Source: Alteromonas sp. 1_MG-2023 (GTDB lineage: Bacteria; Pseudomonadota; Gammaproteobacteria; Enterobacterales; Alteromonadaceae). Taken from it: a stretch of DNA of 64,000 nt. The notes beneath the pieces were generated by a model that ran no database searches, was not told the DNA's origin, and saw only the letters and a list, made by a program, of their open reading frames with translations. The position numbers were made by a program, and so were the translations under genes. This document shows positions 28,217-37,550 of the stretch, in pieces; the stretch's first letter is position 1; every line of letters starts with the position of its first letter. The DNA is taken from positions 62,001 to 126,000 of the forward strand of contig NZ_JAUOQH010000006.1 in NCBI RefSeq assembly GCF_030547075.1, in the 5' to 3' direction.

Positions 28217-29725
28217 ATGGCTACGGGTACGATCATTTCATTGGGGCTCTACTTTGCTGTTATGCTGGGTATTGGCCTTTTCGCTTACCGCCAAACAGAT
28301 ACAAATGTAGAAGGCTACATGCTAGGTGGCCGGCAACTCGGTCCAGCCGTAACTGCATTATCAGCCGGTGCATCAGACATGAGCGGATGGATGCTCATGG
28401 GACTTCCCGGTGCAATGTATGTTTCAGGCCTTTCAGCTGCGTGGATAGCGGTGGGGCTTGTTCTTGGCGCATTCGCAAATTATATCTTAGTTGCACCTCG
28501 CCTAAGGGTTTATACCGAGGTTGCCAATAACTCTATTACTCTCCCTGATTATTTTGAAAACCGCTTCGCTGATAATTCTCGTTTGCTCCGTGTCATCGCA
28601 TCAGTTGTTATTGTCGTCTTCTTTACCCTTTATACCTCTTCAGGCGTAGTGGCTGGCGGGAAGCTATTTGAAACCTCATTCGGCCTTACTTACGAAACTG
28701 GATTATATGTTACCGCAGGCGTAGTGGTTGCTTACACACTGGTAGGCGGTTTTATGGCGGTGAGCATGACCGACTTCGTGCAAGGCTGCATTATGTTTGT
28801 ATCCTTAATATTAGTGCCCGCCGTGGTTATTACTGAACTTGGTGGTATAGGCGCATCTATTGATGCCTTGGACACTATCAACCCTGCCCTCTTCGATGCA
28901 TTTATGGATGCATCTACCAATGAGGCTATCTCGGTTATTGGTATCATATCTCTGATGTCTTGGGGTGTGGGTTATTTCGGACAGCCACATATTATAGTGC
29001 GATTTATGGCAATTCGCTCTGTTGAAGATATTCCAACCGCACGCAGAATTGGTATGAGTTGGATGATTGTTTCTATTATTGGCGCATTAATGACAGGTTT
29101 ATTCGGCTTAGCTTATGTCACCGCGAATGGAAACAGTATCGATCCAGAAACGATATTTATTTATCTTTCACAAATTTTGTTCCACCCACTTATTGGCGGC
29201 TTCCTTTTAGCGGCTATTTTAGCTGCCATTATGAGTACCATTTCATCTCAGTTACTAGTGACTTCAAGCTCACTAACCAGTGATTTCTATCAAGCGTTTG
29301 TTCGCCGTGATGCGACTGACAAAGAGTTGGTAATAGCGGGCCGCGTAAGTGTTGTTGCAGTGGCATTAGTGGCTATCTTCTTAGCGTATGACAGGGACAG
29401 CAGCATTCTTGATTTAGTCAGTAATGCATGGGCAGGCTTTGGTGCTGCATTTGGCCCACTGGTTTTGTTCAGCTTGTTCAAACGAGAAATGACTCGTCGT
29501 GCAGCCCTTGGCGGCATGATTGTGGGTGCGGTTACCGTATTATTATGGATTTATCTACCAATCACTATTGACGGCGAATCGTTAGGAAGCTGGATGTATG
29601 AGATTGTTCCAGGGTTCATTCTATCTAGTCTGACCATTATAATATTAAGCAAATCAGGTACGCCTCGAGAAGGGGTGCTTGAAACCTTCGATGCGTTTCA
29701 AAAGAAACTTGAATCACATAGATAG
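28217..29725 (+). CDS. putP: Sodium/proline symporter PutP
   Basis: A 502-aa sodium:solute symporter with about 13 membrane helices. The N-terminus has the PutP-type Na+ site region (YMLGGRQLGPAVTALSAGAS, then DMSGWMLMGLPGA), and GYFGQPHIIVRFMAIRS follows in the middle. The length equals E. coli PutP (502 aa). It imports proline with Na+. No putA gene lies beside it, unlike in E. coli, so proline breakdown genes must be elsewhere. A strong terminator follows. Confidence 0.92.
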   Translation: MATGTIISLGLYFAVMLGIGLFAYRQTDTNVEGYMLGGRQLGPAVTALSAGASDMSGWMLMGLPGAMYVSGLSAAWIAVGLVLGAFANYILVAPRLRVYTEVANNSITLPDYFENRFADNSRLLRVIASVVIVVFFTLYTSSGVVAGGKLFETSFGLTYETGLYVTAGVVVAYTLVGGFMAVSMTDFVQGCIMFVSLILVPAVVITELGGIGASIDALDTINPALFDAFMDASTNEAISVIGIISLMSWGVGYFGQPHIIVRFMAIRSVEDIPTARRIGMSWMIVSIIGALMTGLFGLAYVTANGNSIDPETIFIYLSQILFHPLIGGFLLAAILAAIMSTISSQLLVTSSSLTSDFYQAFVRRDATDKELVIAGRVSVVAVALVAIFLAYDRDSSILDLVSNAWAGFGAAFGPLVLFSLFKREMTRRAALGGMIVGAVTVLLWIYLPITIDGESLGSWMYEIVPGFILSSLTIIILSKSGTPREGVLETFDAFQKKLESHR

Positions 29726-29742
29726 TCGATAGGAAATTATAT

Positions 29743-29768
29743 AAAGCCCCGTCTTACGGGGCTTTTTT
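29743..29768 (+). terminator. Rho-independent terminator after putP
   Basis: AAAGCCCCGT and ACGGGGCTTT form a 10-bp stem with a three-base loop, followed by T residues. Confidence 0.92.
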
Positions 29769-30011
29769 GTAGGTTTCATTCGTTACCAATTGCACTATTT
29801 TCTGACAAATAGAGTATGTAACGCTGGCGACCTTTGGCTGAAAACTCGGCGCTTATGCCAAAATTATATGACAGTTTTATTTCTTGGAATAAGGCAGCTA
29901 TTTTAAATAGCTAAATCGCATACTACATTAGTAATTAAATGTGTTATTGTTCTATGCATAAAAATAACTCGTATATAACTTAATCTTATATAACATAAAT
30001 CGGACTCGAAA

Positions 30012-30926
30012 ATGACTGCAAGTATCCCGTCTGTTACGCATCTGAAACAACTCGAAGCCGAGAGTATTCAAATTTTCCGTGAAGTTGCTGCGGAATTTGA
30101 TAATCCGGTCATGCTTTATTCTGTCGGAAAAGACTCTTCGGTATTGTTACATTTAGCGCGCAAAGCTTTTGCCCCAGGTAAAATTCCATTTCCTTTACTT
30201 CACGTAGACACTACGTGGAAATTCCAAGAAATGATTGAGTTTCGTGACCAACAAGCTAAGAAGCATGGTTTCGATCTGTTAGTACACATTAATGAAGAAG
30301 GTGTTGAGCAAGGTGTTGGTCCATTCTCGCATGGTTCAGCAAAACACACTGATATCATGAAAACGGCCGCACTTAAGCAAGCGTTAAACAAATATAAGTT
30401 TGATGCAGCCTTTGGTGGTGCACGTCGTGACGAAGAAAAATCTCGTGCAAAAGAGCGTGTTTATTCGTTCCGTGATAGCAACCACCGTTGGGATCCTAAA
30501 AACCAACGCCCTGAGCTTTGGAACATTTACAATTCTCAAGTTAACCCAGGTGAAAGCATTCGTGTATTCCCAATGTCCAACTGGACTGAGCTTGATATCT
30601 GGCAATACATCTACCTAGAAAACATCGACATTCCTCAGCTTTATTTGTCGAAGCCTCGCCCTGTTGTTGAGCGTGATGGTGTATTGATTATGGTTGACGA
30701 CGAACGTATGCCAATGAACGAAGGCGAAACGCCTGAAATGCGTTCAGTACGTTTCCGTACCCTTGGGTGTTACCCATTAACAGGTGCTGTCGAATCTACT
30801 GCGGCTACCTTGCCAGAAGTTATTCAAGAAATGCTACTGACCAAAACTTCCGAGCGTCAAGGCCGCGTGATTGATCACGATAGCTCTGGCTCTATGGAGA
30901 AAAAGAAAATGGAAGGGTATTTCTAA
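30012..30926 (+). CDS. cysD: Sulfate adenylyltransferase subunit 2 CysD
   Basis: The 304-aa catalytic subunit of ATP sulfurylase, which makes adenylyl-sulfate (APS) from ATP and sulfate in complex with the GTPase CysN. The PP-loop is [18 protein letters not shown] (~37-54), with [16 protein letters not shown] and the C-terminal [12 protein letters not shown] motifs intact. The length is close to E. coli CysD (302 aa). It opens a five-gene operon (D, C, Q, N, transporter); its stop overlaps the cysC start by one base. The AT-rich spacer before it has no site I can assign with confidence to CysB. Confidence 0.94.
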   Translation: MTASIPSVTHLKQLEAESIQIFREVAAEFDNPVMLYSVGKDSSVLLHLARKAFAPGKIPFPLLHVDTTWKFQEMIEFRDQQAKKHGFDLLVHINEEGVEQGVGPFSHGSAKHTDIMKTAALKQALNKYKFDAAFGGARRDEEKSRAKERVYSFRDSNHRWDPKNQRPELWNIYNSQVNPGESIRVFPMSNWTELDIWQYIYLENIDIPQLYLSKPRPVVERDGVLIMVDDERMPMNEGETPEMRSVRFRTLGCYPLTGAVESTAATLPEVIQEMLLTKTSERQGRVIDHDSSGSMEKKKMEGYF

Positions 30927-31522
30927 TGGCCACCGACAACGTTGTTTGGCATAAGCATGAGGTGAATAAAACCACCCGCGCTGCAAAGCTGAATCAATCG
31001 CCTCGCGTGTTCTGGCTTACTGGCCTAAGTGGTTCTGGTAAGTCGACTCTGGCCAACTTGCTTGAGAAAAAACTTCACGAGCAAGCCAAGCACACTTACC
31101 TATTAGACGGTGACAATGTGCGTCATGGCTTATGTGGCGACTTGGGCTTTAGCGATAAAGACCGTGTAGAAAATATTCGCAGAATCAGTGAAGTTGCAAA
31201 ACTGTTTGTTGATTCTGGCACGCTGGTTTTAACAGCGTTCATCTCTCCTTTTAAAGCAGATCGCGACTACTGTCGTGGCCTTTTAGAAGACGGCGAATTC
31301 GTTGAAGTGTTTATCGACACACCTATCGAAGTGTGCGAAAAGCGCGATCCAAAAGGGCTTTATAAGAAAGCGCGTAGCGGTGAGATTAAAGATTTCACTG
31401 GTATCGACTCTGCTTATGAAGCACCGGAAAAGCCTGAGATACATTTAACGTATCAGGATGAACCTGCTGAGCAAACTGCAGAGCGCTTATATGCGTTACT
31501 GCAAGAAAAAGGACTTGTGTAA
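30926..31522 (+). CDS. cysC: Adenylyl-sulfate kinase CysC
   Basis: The 198-aa APS kinase that phosphorylates adenylyl-sulfate to PAPS. The P-loop GLSGSGKST is at residues 33-41, followed by [20 protein letters not shown] and the [10 protein letters not shown] stretch. It is a free-standing enzyme, not fused to CysN. Its position second in the operon, between cysD and cysQ, differs from the E. coli cysDNC order. Its stop overlaps the cysQ ATG by one base (TAATG). Confidence 0.94.
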   Translation: MATDNVVWHKHEVNKTTRAAKLNQSPRVFWLTGLSGSGKSTLANLLEKKLHEQAKHTYLLDGDNVRHGLCGDLGFSDKDRVENIRRISEVAKLFVDSGTLVLTAFISPFKADRDYCRGLLEDGEFVEVFIDTPIEVCEKRDPKGLYKKARSGEIKDFTGIDSAYEAPEKPEIHLTYQDEPAEQTAERLYALLQEKGLV

Positions 31523-32322
31523 TGGCCCAGGCTAATACAATGACTAATACACTGGCACAAACCATTCTTCGCATTGCTAAAGAAGCAGGCGATAAAATAA
31601 TGGCGATTTACGATAAAGATTTCGCCATTTATGAAAAACAAGATACCAGTCCGTTAACCGAAGCAGACTTAGCGGCGCATAACGTAATTGTTGATGCCCT
31701 TGAAAAAGAATCTGACCTTCCTATTTTATCGGAAGAATCGGCAGATATTTCATGGGATGAACGCAAGCAATGGCAGTCTTACTGGCTTGTTGACCCATTA
31801 GATGGCACGAAAGAATTCATCAAAAAGAATGGTGAGTTCACAGTAAATATTGCGTTGATTGAAGACGGCAAACCTACGATGGGTGTAGTGTACGCACCAG
31901 CACTTAACAAAAGTTATGTAGGCATTGTGGGTGAAGGCGCATGGACTGAAGTAAACGGCGAATTTACTGCTATATCTGCACGTAAGCACGATGGTGCTGA
32001 AGTATGGAAAATAGTAGGCAGCCGCTCTCACCAAAGCCCTGAAATTCAAAATTTACTTTCCCAACTTGAAGGTGAAACTGAATTAGTGGCCATGGGGAGT
32101 TCATTGAAACTATGCCTAGTGGCGGAAGGTGAAGCCCACCTTTACCCTCGTTTAGGCCCCACATCTGAATGGGATACAGGCGCAGCCCATGCTGTAGCCC
32201 TAGCTGCAGGTGCTAACGTAACTGTGCTAGACCCGAACGATCCGTTAAATGACAACGCCGACGCTCTTACTTACAACCAAAAAGAGTCTGTGTTAAACCC
32301 CTTTTTCCTTGTGAGCGCATAA
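31522..32322 (+). CDS. cysQ: 3'(2'),5'-bisphosphate nucleotidase CysQ
   Basis: A 266-aa inositol-monophosphatase-fold enzyme that removes the 3'-phosphate from PAP (and possibly PAPS), the by-product of PAPS reduction. Metal-binding motifs are PILSEES (~72-78), [14 protein letters not shown] (~91-104) and [16 protein letters not shown] near the C-terminus. Placing cysQ inside the sulfate activation operon ties PAP removal to PAPS synthesis. It is followed after one base by cysN. Confidence 0.92.
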   Translation: MAQANTMTNTLAQTILRIAKEAGDKIMAIYDKDFAIYEKQDTSPLTEADLAAHNVIVDALEKESDLPILSEESADISWDERKQWQSYWLVDPLDGTKEFIKKNGEFTVNIALIEDGKPTMGVVYAPALNKSYVGIVGEGAWTEVNGEFTAISARKHDGAEVWKIVGSRSHQSPEIQNLLSQLEGETELVAMGSSLKLCLVAEGEAHLYPRLGPTSEWDTGAAHAVALAAGANVTVLDPNDPLNDNADALTYNQKESVLNPFFLVSA

Positions 32323-32323
32323 C

Positions 32324-33739
32324 ATGAACAACGAAAACAATTTATTAAAGCAAGACATACTGTCTTACCTTGAGCAACACGAACAAAAAGACATGCTACG
32401 TTTCCTTACATGCGGAAGCGTTGATGACGGTAAAAGTACCCTAATCGGTCGCCTACTTCATGATTCAAAAATGATTTATGAAGACCAACTTGCTGCAATT
32501 ACTAAAGACAGCAAAAAATCAGGTACTACTGGTGAGAAAGTCGATTTAGCCTTATTGGTTGATGGCCTTCAGTCAGAACGTGAGCAAGGTATTACGATTG
32601 ACGTAGCGTACCGCTACTTCTCTACTGATAAGCGTAAGTTTATTATTGCAGATACTCCAGGGCATGAGCAGTACACACGTAACATGGTAACTGGTGCATC
32701 TACGTGCGACCTTGCCATCATTCTTGTTGACGCCCGTGGCGGTGTAAAAGTACAGACTAAACGTCACTCGTTCCTAGTATCTTTGTTAGGTATTAAGCAC
32801 GTTATTGTTGCTATCAACAAAATGGACTTGATGGATTACTCTGAAGAAGTGTACAACCAGATTCAGCAAGACTACCTGAAATTTGCAGAACAATTGGATA
32901 TTCCAGATATTCAATTCGTACCGCTTTCAGCTCTTGAAGGTGACAACGTAGTAAACGTGAGCGAACACACACCATGGTTCGATGGTATTCCGCTTATGCA
33001 GATGCTAGAGAACACGAAAATTGGTGAAGACGATAATCATGATGATTTCCGTTTCCCTGTTCAGTACGTGAACCGCCCTAACCTAGATTTTCGTGGGTTT
33101 GCGGGTACGGTTGTATCTGGTCAAATTGAACCAGGCGACGAAGTAACTGCACTTCCTTCTGGAAAAACGTCGAAAGTAAAATCGATTGTGACTTTTGAAG
33201 GCGACCAAGAGCGTGCTTATGTACCTCAAGCGGTTACCCTTACACTGGAAGATGAAATTGATATTTCACGTGGCGACATGATTGTTAAATCAGGTAACTT
33301 GCCACTACTTTCTACCCAGTTTAAAACACATTTGGTATGGATGGACGAAGAGCCACTTATGCCAAACAAGCAGTTCTTGTTTAAGTTTGCGACTAAGTCG
33401 ACGACAGGTGTTGTGTCTCATATCGATAACTCAATTGATGTGAACACCCTTGAAGAAAAAGACGCTATGCACCTTAACTTGAATGAAATTGGTGTGGTAG
33501 ATGTGAAATTTACTCAAACCGTAGCGTGCGACCCGTACAAACGTAACCGCCCTACTGGTTCTTTCATCGTTATTGATCGCATGACTAACAGCACTGTTGG
33601 TGCAGGTATGATCATTGATGAACTTGCTAAAGATGCACAACACGCTTCTCCAGACTTCTCAGAGTTTGAATTAGAGTTTAATGCGCTAGTACGGAAGCAC
33701 TTCCCTCATTGGAGCGCTGTGGACATTAGCAAGCTGTAA
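32324..33739 (+). CDS. cysN: Sulfate adenylyltransferase subunit 1 CysN
   Basis: The 471-aa regulatory GTPase of ATP sulfurylase, an elongation-factor relative. G1 is [19 protein letters not shown] (~30-48), G3 is [12 protein letters not shown], and G4 is NKMD. EF-Tu-like beta domains follow ([19 protein letters not shown]). GTP hydrolysis drives sulfate adenylation by CysD. It is not fused to an APS kinase (no C-terminal CysC domain; the length is that of the free subunit). It sits at the far end of the set from cysD, with cysC and cysQ between them. Confidence 0.94.
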   Translation: MNNENNLLKQDILSYLEQHEQKDMLRFLTCGSVDDGKSTLIGRLLHDSKMIYEDQLAAITKDSKKSGTTGEKVDLALLVDGLQSEREQGITIDVAYRYFSTDKRKFIIADTPGHEQYTRNMVTGASTCDLAIILVDARGGVKVQTKRHSFLVSLLGIKHVIVAINKMDLMDYSEEVYNQIQQDYLKFAEQLDIPDIQFVPLSALEGDNVVNVSEHTPWFDGIPLMQMLENTKIGEDDNHDDFRFPVQYVNRPNLDFRGFAGTVVSGQIEPGDEVTALPSGKTSKVKSIVTFEGDQERAYVPQAVTLTLEDEIDISRGDMIVKSGNLPLLSTQFKTHLVWMDEEPLMPNKQFLFKFATKSTTGVVSHIDNSIDVNTLEEKDAMHLNLNEIGVVDVKFTQTVACDPYKRNRPTGSFIVIDRMTNSTVGAGMIIDELAKDAQHASPDFSEFELEFNALVRKHFPHWSAVDISKL

Positions 33740-33758
33740 AAGCAGGACTGGAAAATAT

Positions 33759-35486
33759 ATGGATATTAACCAGTTTATCGTGCTGGCGATTTTCGCCAGC
33801 ACGATTTTTGCGCTGATTTTTTCGAATCAGCGCCCGTCTACTGTTTTTTCAGGCGCCGTGTTATTACTAGTGGTTTCACAACAATTGTCACTTGATGACA
33901 TTTTGTTGAATTTAACCAACAAAGGGTTAATCACTCTTGTCTTGCTGCTGTTAGTCAGTAGCGCAATAGACAAAACTGCGTTAATAAAGCGTATTGGTAG
34001 AAAACTAGTAAGTACCAGTTTCTCTAAGTCGTATTGGAAACTGTTTTCACTCACCTTTATTTCATCAGCGCTGTTAAACAATACCGCTATAGTGGCCAGT
34101 CTTATAGGGCCTATAAAGCAAAATCAATATCACCCCGCCTCGCGCTTACTTATTCCGCTTTCTTATGCCGCTATACTCGGTGGAACGGTGACCTTAATTG
34201 GTACTTCGACCAACCTAATTGTAGATAGCTTTTTACAAGAGCATGGCCACCCTGGGTTCAACTTTTTTGACTTCACATTATATGGGCTAGTTGCCGGTTT
34301 AAGCTGCGGTGTACTCATGTTTGTACTTACGCCATTGCTGCCTAATATTGCAAATAAAAATGCCAACTACCAAGAGTACATGGTGGAAGCAAAAGTAAAT
34401 TCGGGCTCGGAGTTAATTGGTAAAACGGTAGAACAGAATCATCTACGTAACTTGCCTGAGTTATTTTTAGTTGAAGTGGTTCGTGATGGGAATCTTATTT
34501 CACCTGTAAGCCCAGATTTGGTAATTGCAGAGAATGACAAACTTATCTTTACCGGTAATGTGCAAAAGCTTGATAACTTAAGCCATATAAAAGGGTTAAC
34601 CACCTTTGCTGAAACCGACGGTATTTTGCGTGAAAGCTTAACCGAAGTAGTGGTAGCAAACCGTGCCCAAATCATTGGTCAAACCATTAAGAACCTCGGT
34701 TTTAGAGCTTTGTTTGATTCGGCCGTCGTGGCTATTCGTCGTGACGGCGAGCAACTATCAGGTAAGCTAGGTGAAATAAAGCTAAAAGCAGGTGATTTTC
34801 TGTTGCTTGCCGCAGGGCCAGATTTCAACACTCGCCAAAATTTAAGTAAAAACTTCTTTATATTGTCTGAGCAAAAAATCTCTCGCCCGTTAACCAACCG
34901 CCAAGAATGGATAACCCTTGGTGGTTTCCTGACTGTAGTGACCTTAGCCGCGGCAGATATTATTTCACTCGCGATAGGCCTGTTGTTTTTGGCGGCCGTG
35001 CTGATTGGCTCTAAGGTAACGAACAACGGTGAGATGAAGCGTAATTTACCGCTGAACCTTATTATTGTAATAGTTGGGGCGTTAAGTCTTGCTACCTCTC
35101 TTGAATCATCAGGAGTTATTGCCATATCAACTGCGCAGTTAATTCCATATTTGGCCGATACCGACTGGTTTATTGCGTTAATCGTGGTGTATTTTACTAC
35201 CTTACTGCTAACGGAATTTGTGACCAACAACGCCGCTGCTGCGCTCATGTTCCCGTTTGCGTATGGATTAGTTGAAATTATAGGCGCACCGCTAATGCCA
35301 TTCGCGTTAGCAGTTGCCTTTGCAGCAAGTGCCAGCTTTATATCGCCGTTTGGATACCAAACTAACTTGTTGGTGTTTAATGCGGCCAATTATAAGTTTA
35401 GCCACTTCATCCGAATAGGGCTACCTATCTCGCTGCTGTATAGCGCTATAGTACTTTGCTTATTAAACTTAACTTATTTACGTTAG
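33759..35486 (+). CDS. SLC13-family anion transporter with TrkA-C domains, probable sulfate importer
   Basis: A 575-aa transporter: membrane helices at ~5-200, two soluble RCK/TrkA-C-like domains at ~205-290 and ~295-370 (GKTVEQNHLRNLPELFLVEV; GQTIKNLGFRALFDSAVVAI), then further helices. Substrate-site loops are seen in LIGTSTNLIVDSFLQEHG (~145-163) and FVTNNAAAALMFPFAYG (~488-504). This is the CitMHS/SLC13 (DASS) layout. Its place 20 bp after cysN makes sulfate the likely substrate, probably with Na+. This substrate is inferred from context. Confidence 0.87.
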   Translation: MDINQFIVLAIFASTIFALIFSNQRPSTVFSGAVLLLVVSQQLSLDDILLNLTNKGLITLVLLLLVSSAIDKTALIKRIGRKLVSTSFSKSYWKLFSLTFISSALLNNTAIVASLIGPIKQNQYHPASRLLIPLSYAAILGGTVTLIGTSTNLIVDSFLQEHGHPGFNFFDFTLYGLVAGLSCGVLMFVLTPLLPNIANKNANYQEYMVEAKVNSGSELIGKTVEQNHLRNLPELFLVEVVRDGNLISPVSPDLVIAENDKLIFTGNVQKLDNLSHIKGLTTFAETDGILRESLTEVVVANRAQIIGQTIKNLGFRALFDSAVVAIRRDGEQLSGKLGEIKLKAGDFLLLAAGPDFNTRQNLSKNFFILSEQKISRPLTNRQEWITLGGFLTVVTLAAADIISLAIGLLFLAAVLIGSKVTNNGEMKRNLPLNLIIVIVGALSLATSLESSGVIAISTAQLIPYLADTDWFIALIVVYFTTLLLTEFVTNNAAAALMFPFAYGLVEIIGAPLMPFALAVAFAASASFISPFGYQTNLLVFNAANYKFSHFIRIGLPISLLYSAIVLCLLNLTYLR

Positions 35487-35567
35487 GAAAGCATAACGAT
35501 CAATGAGTTAAGTAAGTAGCTTAGCCATTAACTAAATTAGAGACAAAGCTAATTCCGTTATTAAGAG

Positions 35568-35596
35568 GCCAGTATTTTACTAATACTGGCTTTTTT
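35568..35596 (+). terminator. Rho-independent terminator of the sulfate operon
   Basis: GCCAGTATT and AATACTGGC form a 9-bp stem, followed by six T. Confidence 0.9.
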
Positions 35597-35785
35597 GTAT
35601 GTGGAGTGTGTCGAACTGCGTTGCTTGAAGCGGTACAAACGCTTTATATCTGCTTTACGCGAATTTACTCATTATTAAACCCGTTTTACCAAAAACATGG
35701 TCTATTGTTTAACCATAACCTGTACTTAGCTTCGCGATATCAGTAACCTAGGAAAATCTAATATATAATTTTCTTGGAGCAATGG

Positions 35786-36487
35786 ATGCATTCCGTATCA
35801 AACCCTTTTCAAGCGTGTAACGATATTTTCTTTCGACCCAACGGTGTATTTAACGCCGTGGGAGAAAAAAATAATTGGAGCTGGATCCCGTTTATCATCG
35901 TCATGATGATTACGTTGGCTTCTCAATATTTGTACGTAAACTTCGTTGATATTGAATGGTTCGCTAATATTAATATTGCAGCTCAAGAAGCCATGAGTCC
36001 GGCAGAAGAAGACCAAATGAGAGCGTTTTTCAACAGAAACACGCTAATGATTTCTCAGTTAATTGGGGCTTTTATTGGGCTAATTGTTGTTAATGCTATT
36101 TTCGCGCTGTATTTAAATTTGACCACCCGTAGCGATGACAGCCATGTTTTTGGCTACACAGATTGGTATGGTTTTACTTGGTGGGTGTCTATGCCTTACG
36201 TATTAACGGGCCTGATTTCGGCAGCGCTGATCATGTTATCAGGTGATCACCAAATATCTCCCGCCATACTCGCTCCCCTATCGCTGTCTTACGCGTTAGG
36301 GTTGGAGATGTCGTCGCCGTGGTTTGCATTCGCTCAAGCTATTCGTATTGAGCTGTTTTGGACTATCTATCTCACCATGGTAGGAATTACTCAGTGGACC
36401 TCATTCTCAACGAAAAAAGCAGCGATAATTGCTACTGCCCCTTACGTAATCATTTACGGCATTTGGGCAGTAATAGCGCTTATCTAA
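35786..36487 (+). CDS. Yip1-family integral membrane protein
   Basis: A 233-aa inner-membrane protein with about five helices (~28-48, ~92-115, ~135-160, ~165-190, ~205-230). The N-terminal SNPFQACNDIFFRPNGVFNAV motif is typical of bacterial Yip1/YIF1-domain proteins. The function is unknown. The ATG at 35786 is chosen because GGAG lies 6 bases upstream; a TTG four codons earlier overlaps that site and is unlikely. It is convergent with the DUF3025 gene, 64 bp away. Confidence 0.75.
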   Translation: MHSVSNPFQACNDIFFRPNGVFNAVGEKNNWSWIPFIIVMMITLASQYLYVNFVDIEWFANINIAAQEAMSPAEEDQMRAFFNRNTLMISQLIGAFIGLIVVNAIFALYLNLTTRSDDSHVFGYTDWYGFTWWVSMPYVLTGLISAALIMLSGDHQISPAILAPLSLSYALGLEMSSPWFAFAQAIRIELFWTIYLTMVGITQWTSFSTKKAAIIATAPYVIIYGIWAVIALI

Positions 36488-36551
36488 TACCCGTCGTCAT
36501 AGGATATAGTGAGCTTGTGATATCAAGCTATTGTGTCTTTATGACGGTCTT

Positions 36552-37481
36552 TTATGCTGTTCCTTTATGTCGTTCTTTATCGGAAGAACAATCATGCAAA
36601 GGTAGCTGAATAGAAGGTTTCGCTCCCTGCCTAAGGGGGCGAAAATACTCGCTGTTGTTATAAAAAGCGGTATCTTGCTTATTAAACCAATTAGGTACAC
36701 CTAATAAGGGAATAGGCTTTAGTAACGGTGATTTGTTAAAGGCATCAAGTTTAGCAATTCGATTCACTAGCGCTTTATCTACCTCGGCACGTTGCTGCCA
36801 ATACGACATCTCGCTAAACCCTTTAGGCACACTGACTGCCAACCACTTCCCCGTTAAACCAATAAAAGGTGATAGCATCATTTCAAGGTTTGCATGACCA
36901 AAAATAAAGGGGGTTATATGGGCTCCCCACTCATGCCTATGGGTAACAAAACTATCAACCCAGTGATGCTGAGCTAGCGCATGTAATAGCTGGTTTGATT
37001 TATCTTCATCACCTGCTTCTAATGCAAGCACCAACCCACATTCATCAAAATGCGTAATGCGGTTTCGTCGCTCGGTCCTAGGGTGAGCTCCATATTGCGC
37101 AATATCTTGCATATGTAACTTATTCAGCAGTGCTTTTGTGGCAGGAAACTGTATCCAAATAAGCGCGTTAAACAGATCGTGCCAGCTATTTTCTCGGGTA
37201 GGTACACAGTTATCCTCGGCGATAATTTCTTCATAATACCGAGTGTCATTCTCATAACTGCTTTTTTCTGCACTTTTATCACTATTAAAAAGCTCCCCTT
37301 GCGCGATAAAAACAGGTCCTTGCCACTGTGACTGAAACACTTCACGTAACCGGTTTAGTCTCGCCGCGGTAGGAAATTCTGCTTCATCTAATAACCTTAA
37401 CTCGGTTAACAAAGTATGTACTGGCGAAGAAGCATGGGATTGAATGTGGTGTTTACACCAAGGAGTAACAGGTATTGGCAT
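36552..37481 (-). CDS. DUF3025 domain protein
   Basis: A 309-aa soluble protein with no signal peptide. It contains the DUF3025 hallmarks ENSWHDLFNALIWIQFPATK (~117-136), RNRITHFDECGLVLA and FGHANLEMML, and ends in a conserved NWF...YYNNSEYFRPLR-type stretch. The conserved His and Asp residues suggest a metal or catalytic site, but no activity is known. It is divergent from the M28 lipoprotein gene with a 69-bp spacer, so the two may share a promoter region. Confidence 0.82.
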   Translation of the reverse strand: MPIPVTPWCKHHIQSHASSPVHTLLTELRLLDEAEFPTAARLNRLREVFQSQWQGPVFIAQGELFNSDKSAEKSSYENDTRYYEEIIAEDNCVPTRENSWHDLFNALIWIQFPATKALLNKLHMQDIAQYGAHPRTERRNRITHFDECGLVLALEAGDEDKSNQLLHALAQHHWVDSFVTHRHEWGAHITPFIFGHANLEMMLSPFIGLTGKWLAVSVPKGFSEMSYWQQRAEVDKALVNRIAKLDAFNKSPLLKPIPLLGVPNWFNKQDTAFYNNSEYFRPLRQGAKPSIQLPLHDCSSDKERHKGTA

Positions 37482-37550
37482 ACTTAATATTGGTTCATCT
37501 AAAGGTTTTCTCTATACTGGGCAACATTGTAGAGCAAACAGAGACTAAGA

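Noticed and set aside
34679..35389. 236-residue open frame antisense to the SLC13 transporter gene
   Set aside because: It lies wholly inside a well-supported gene, has low-complexity composition and no ribosome site; it is a shadow frame.
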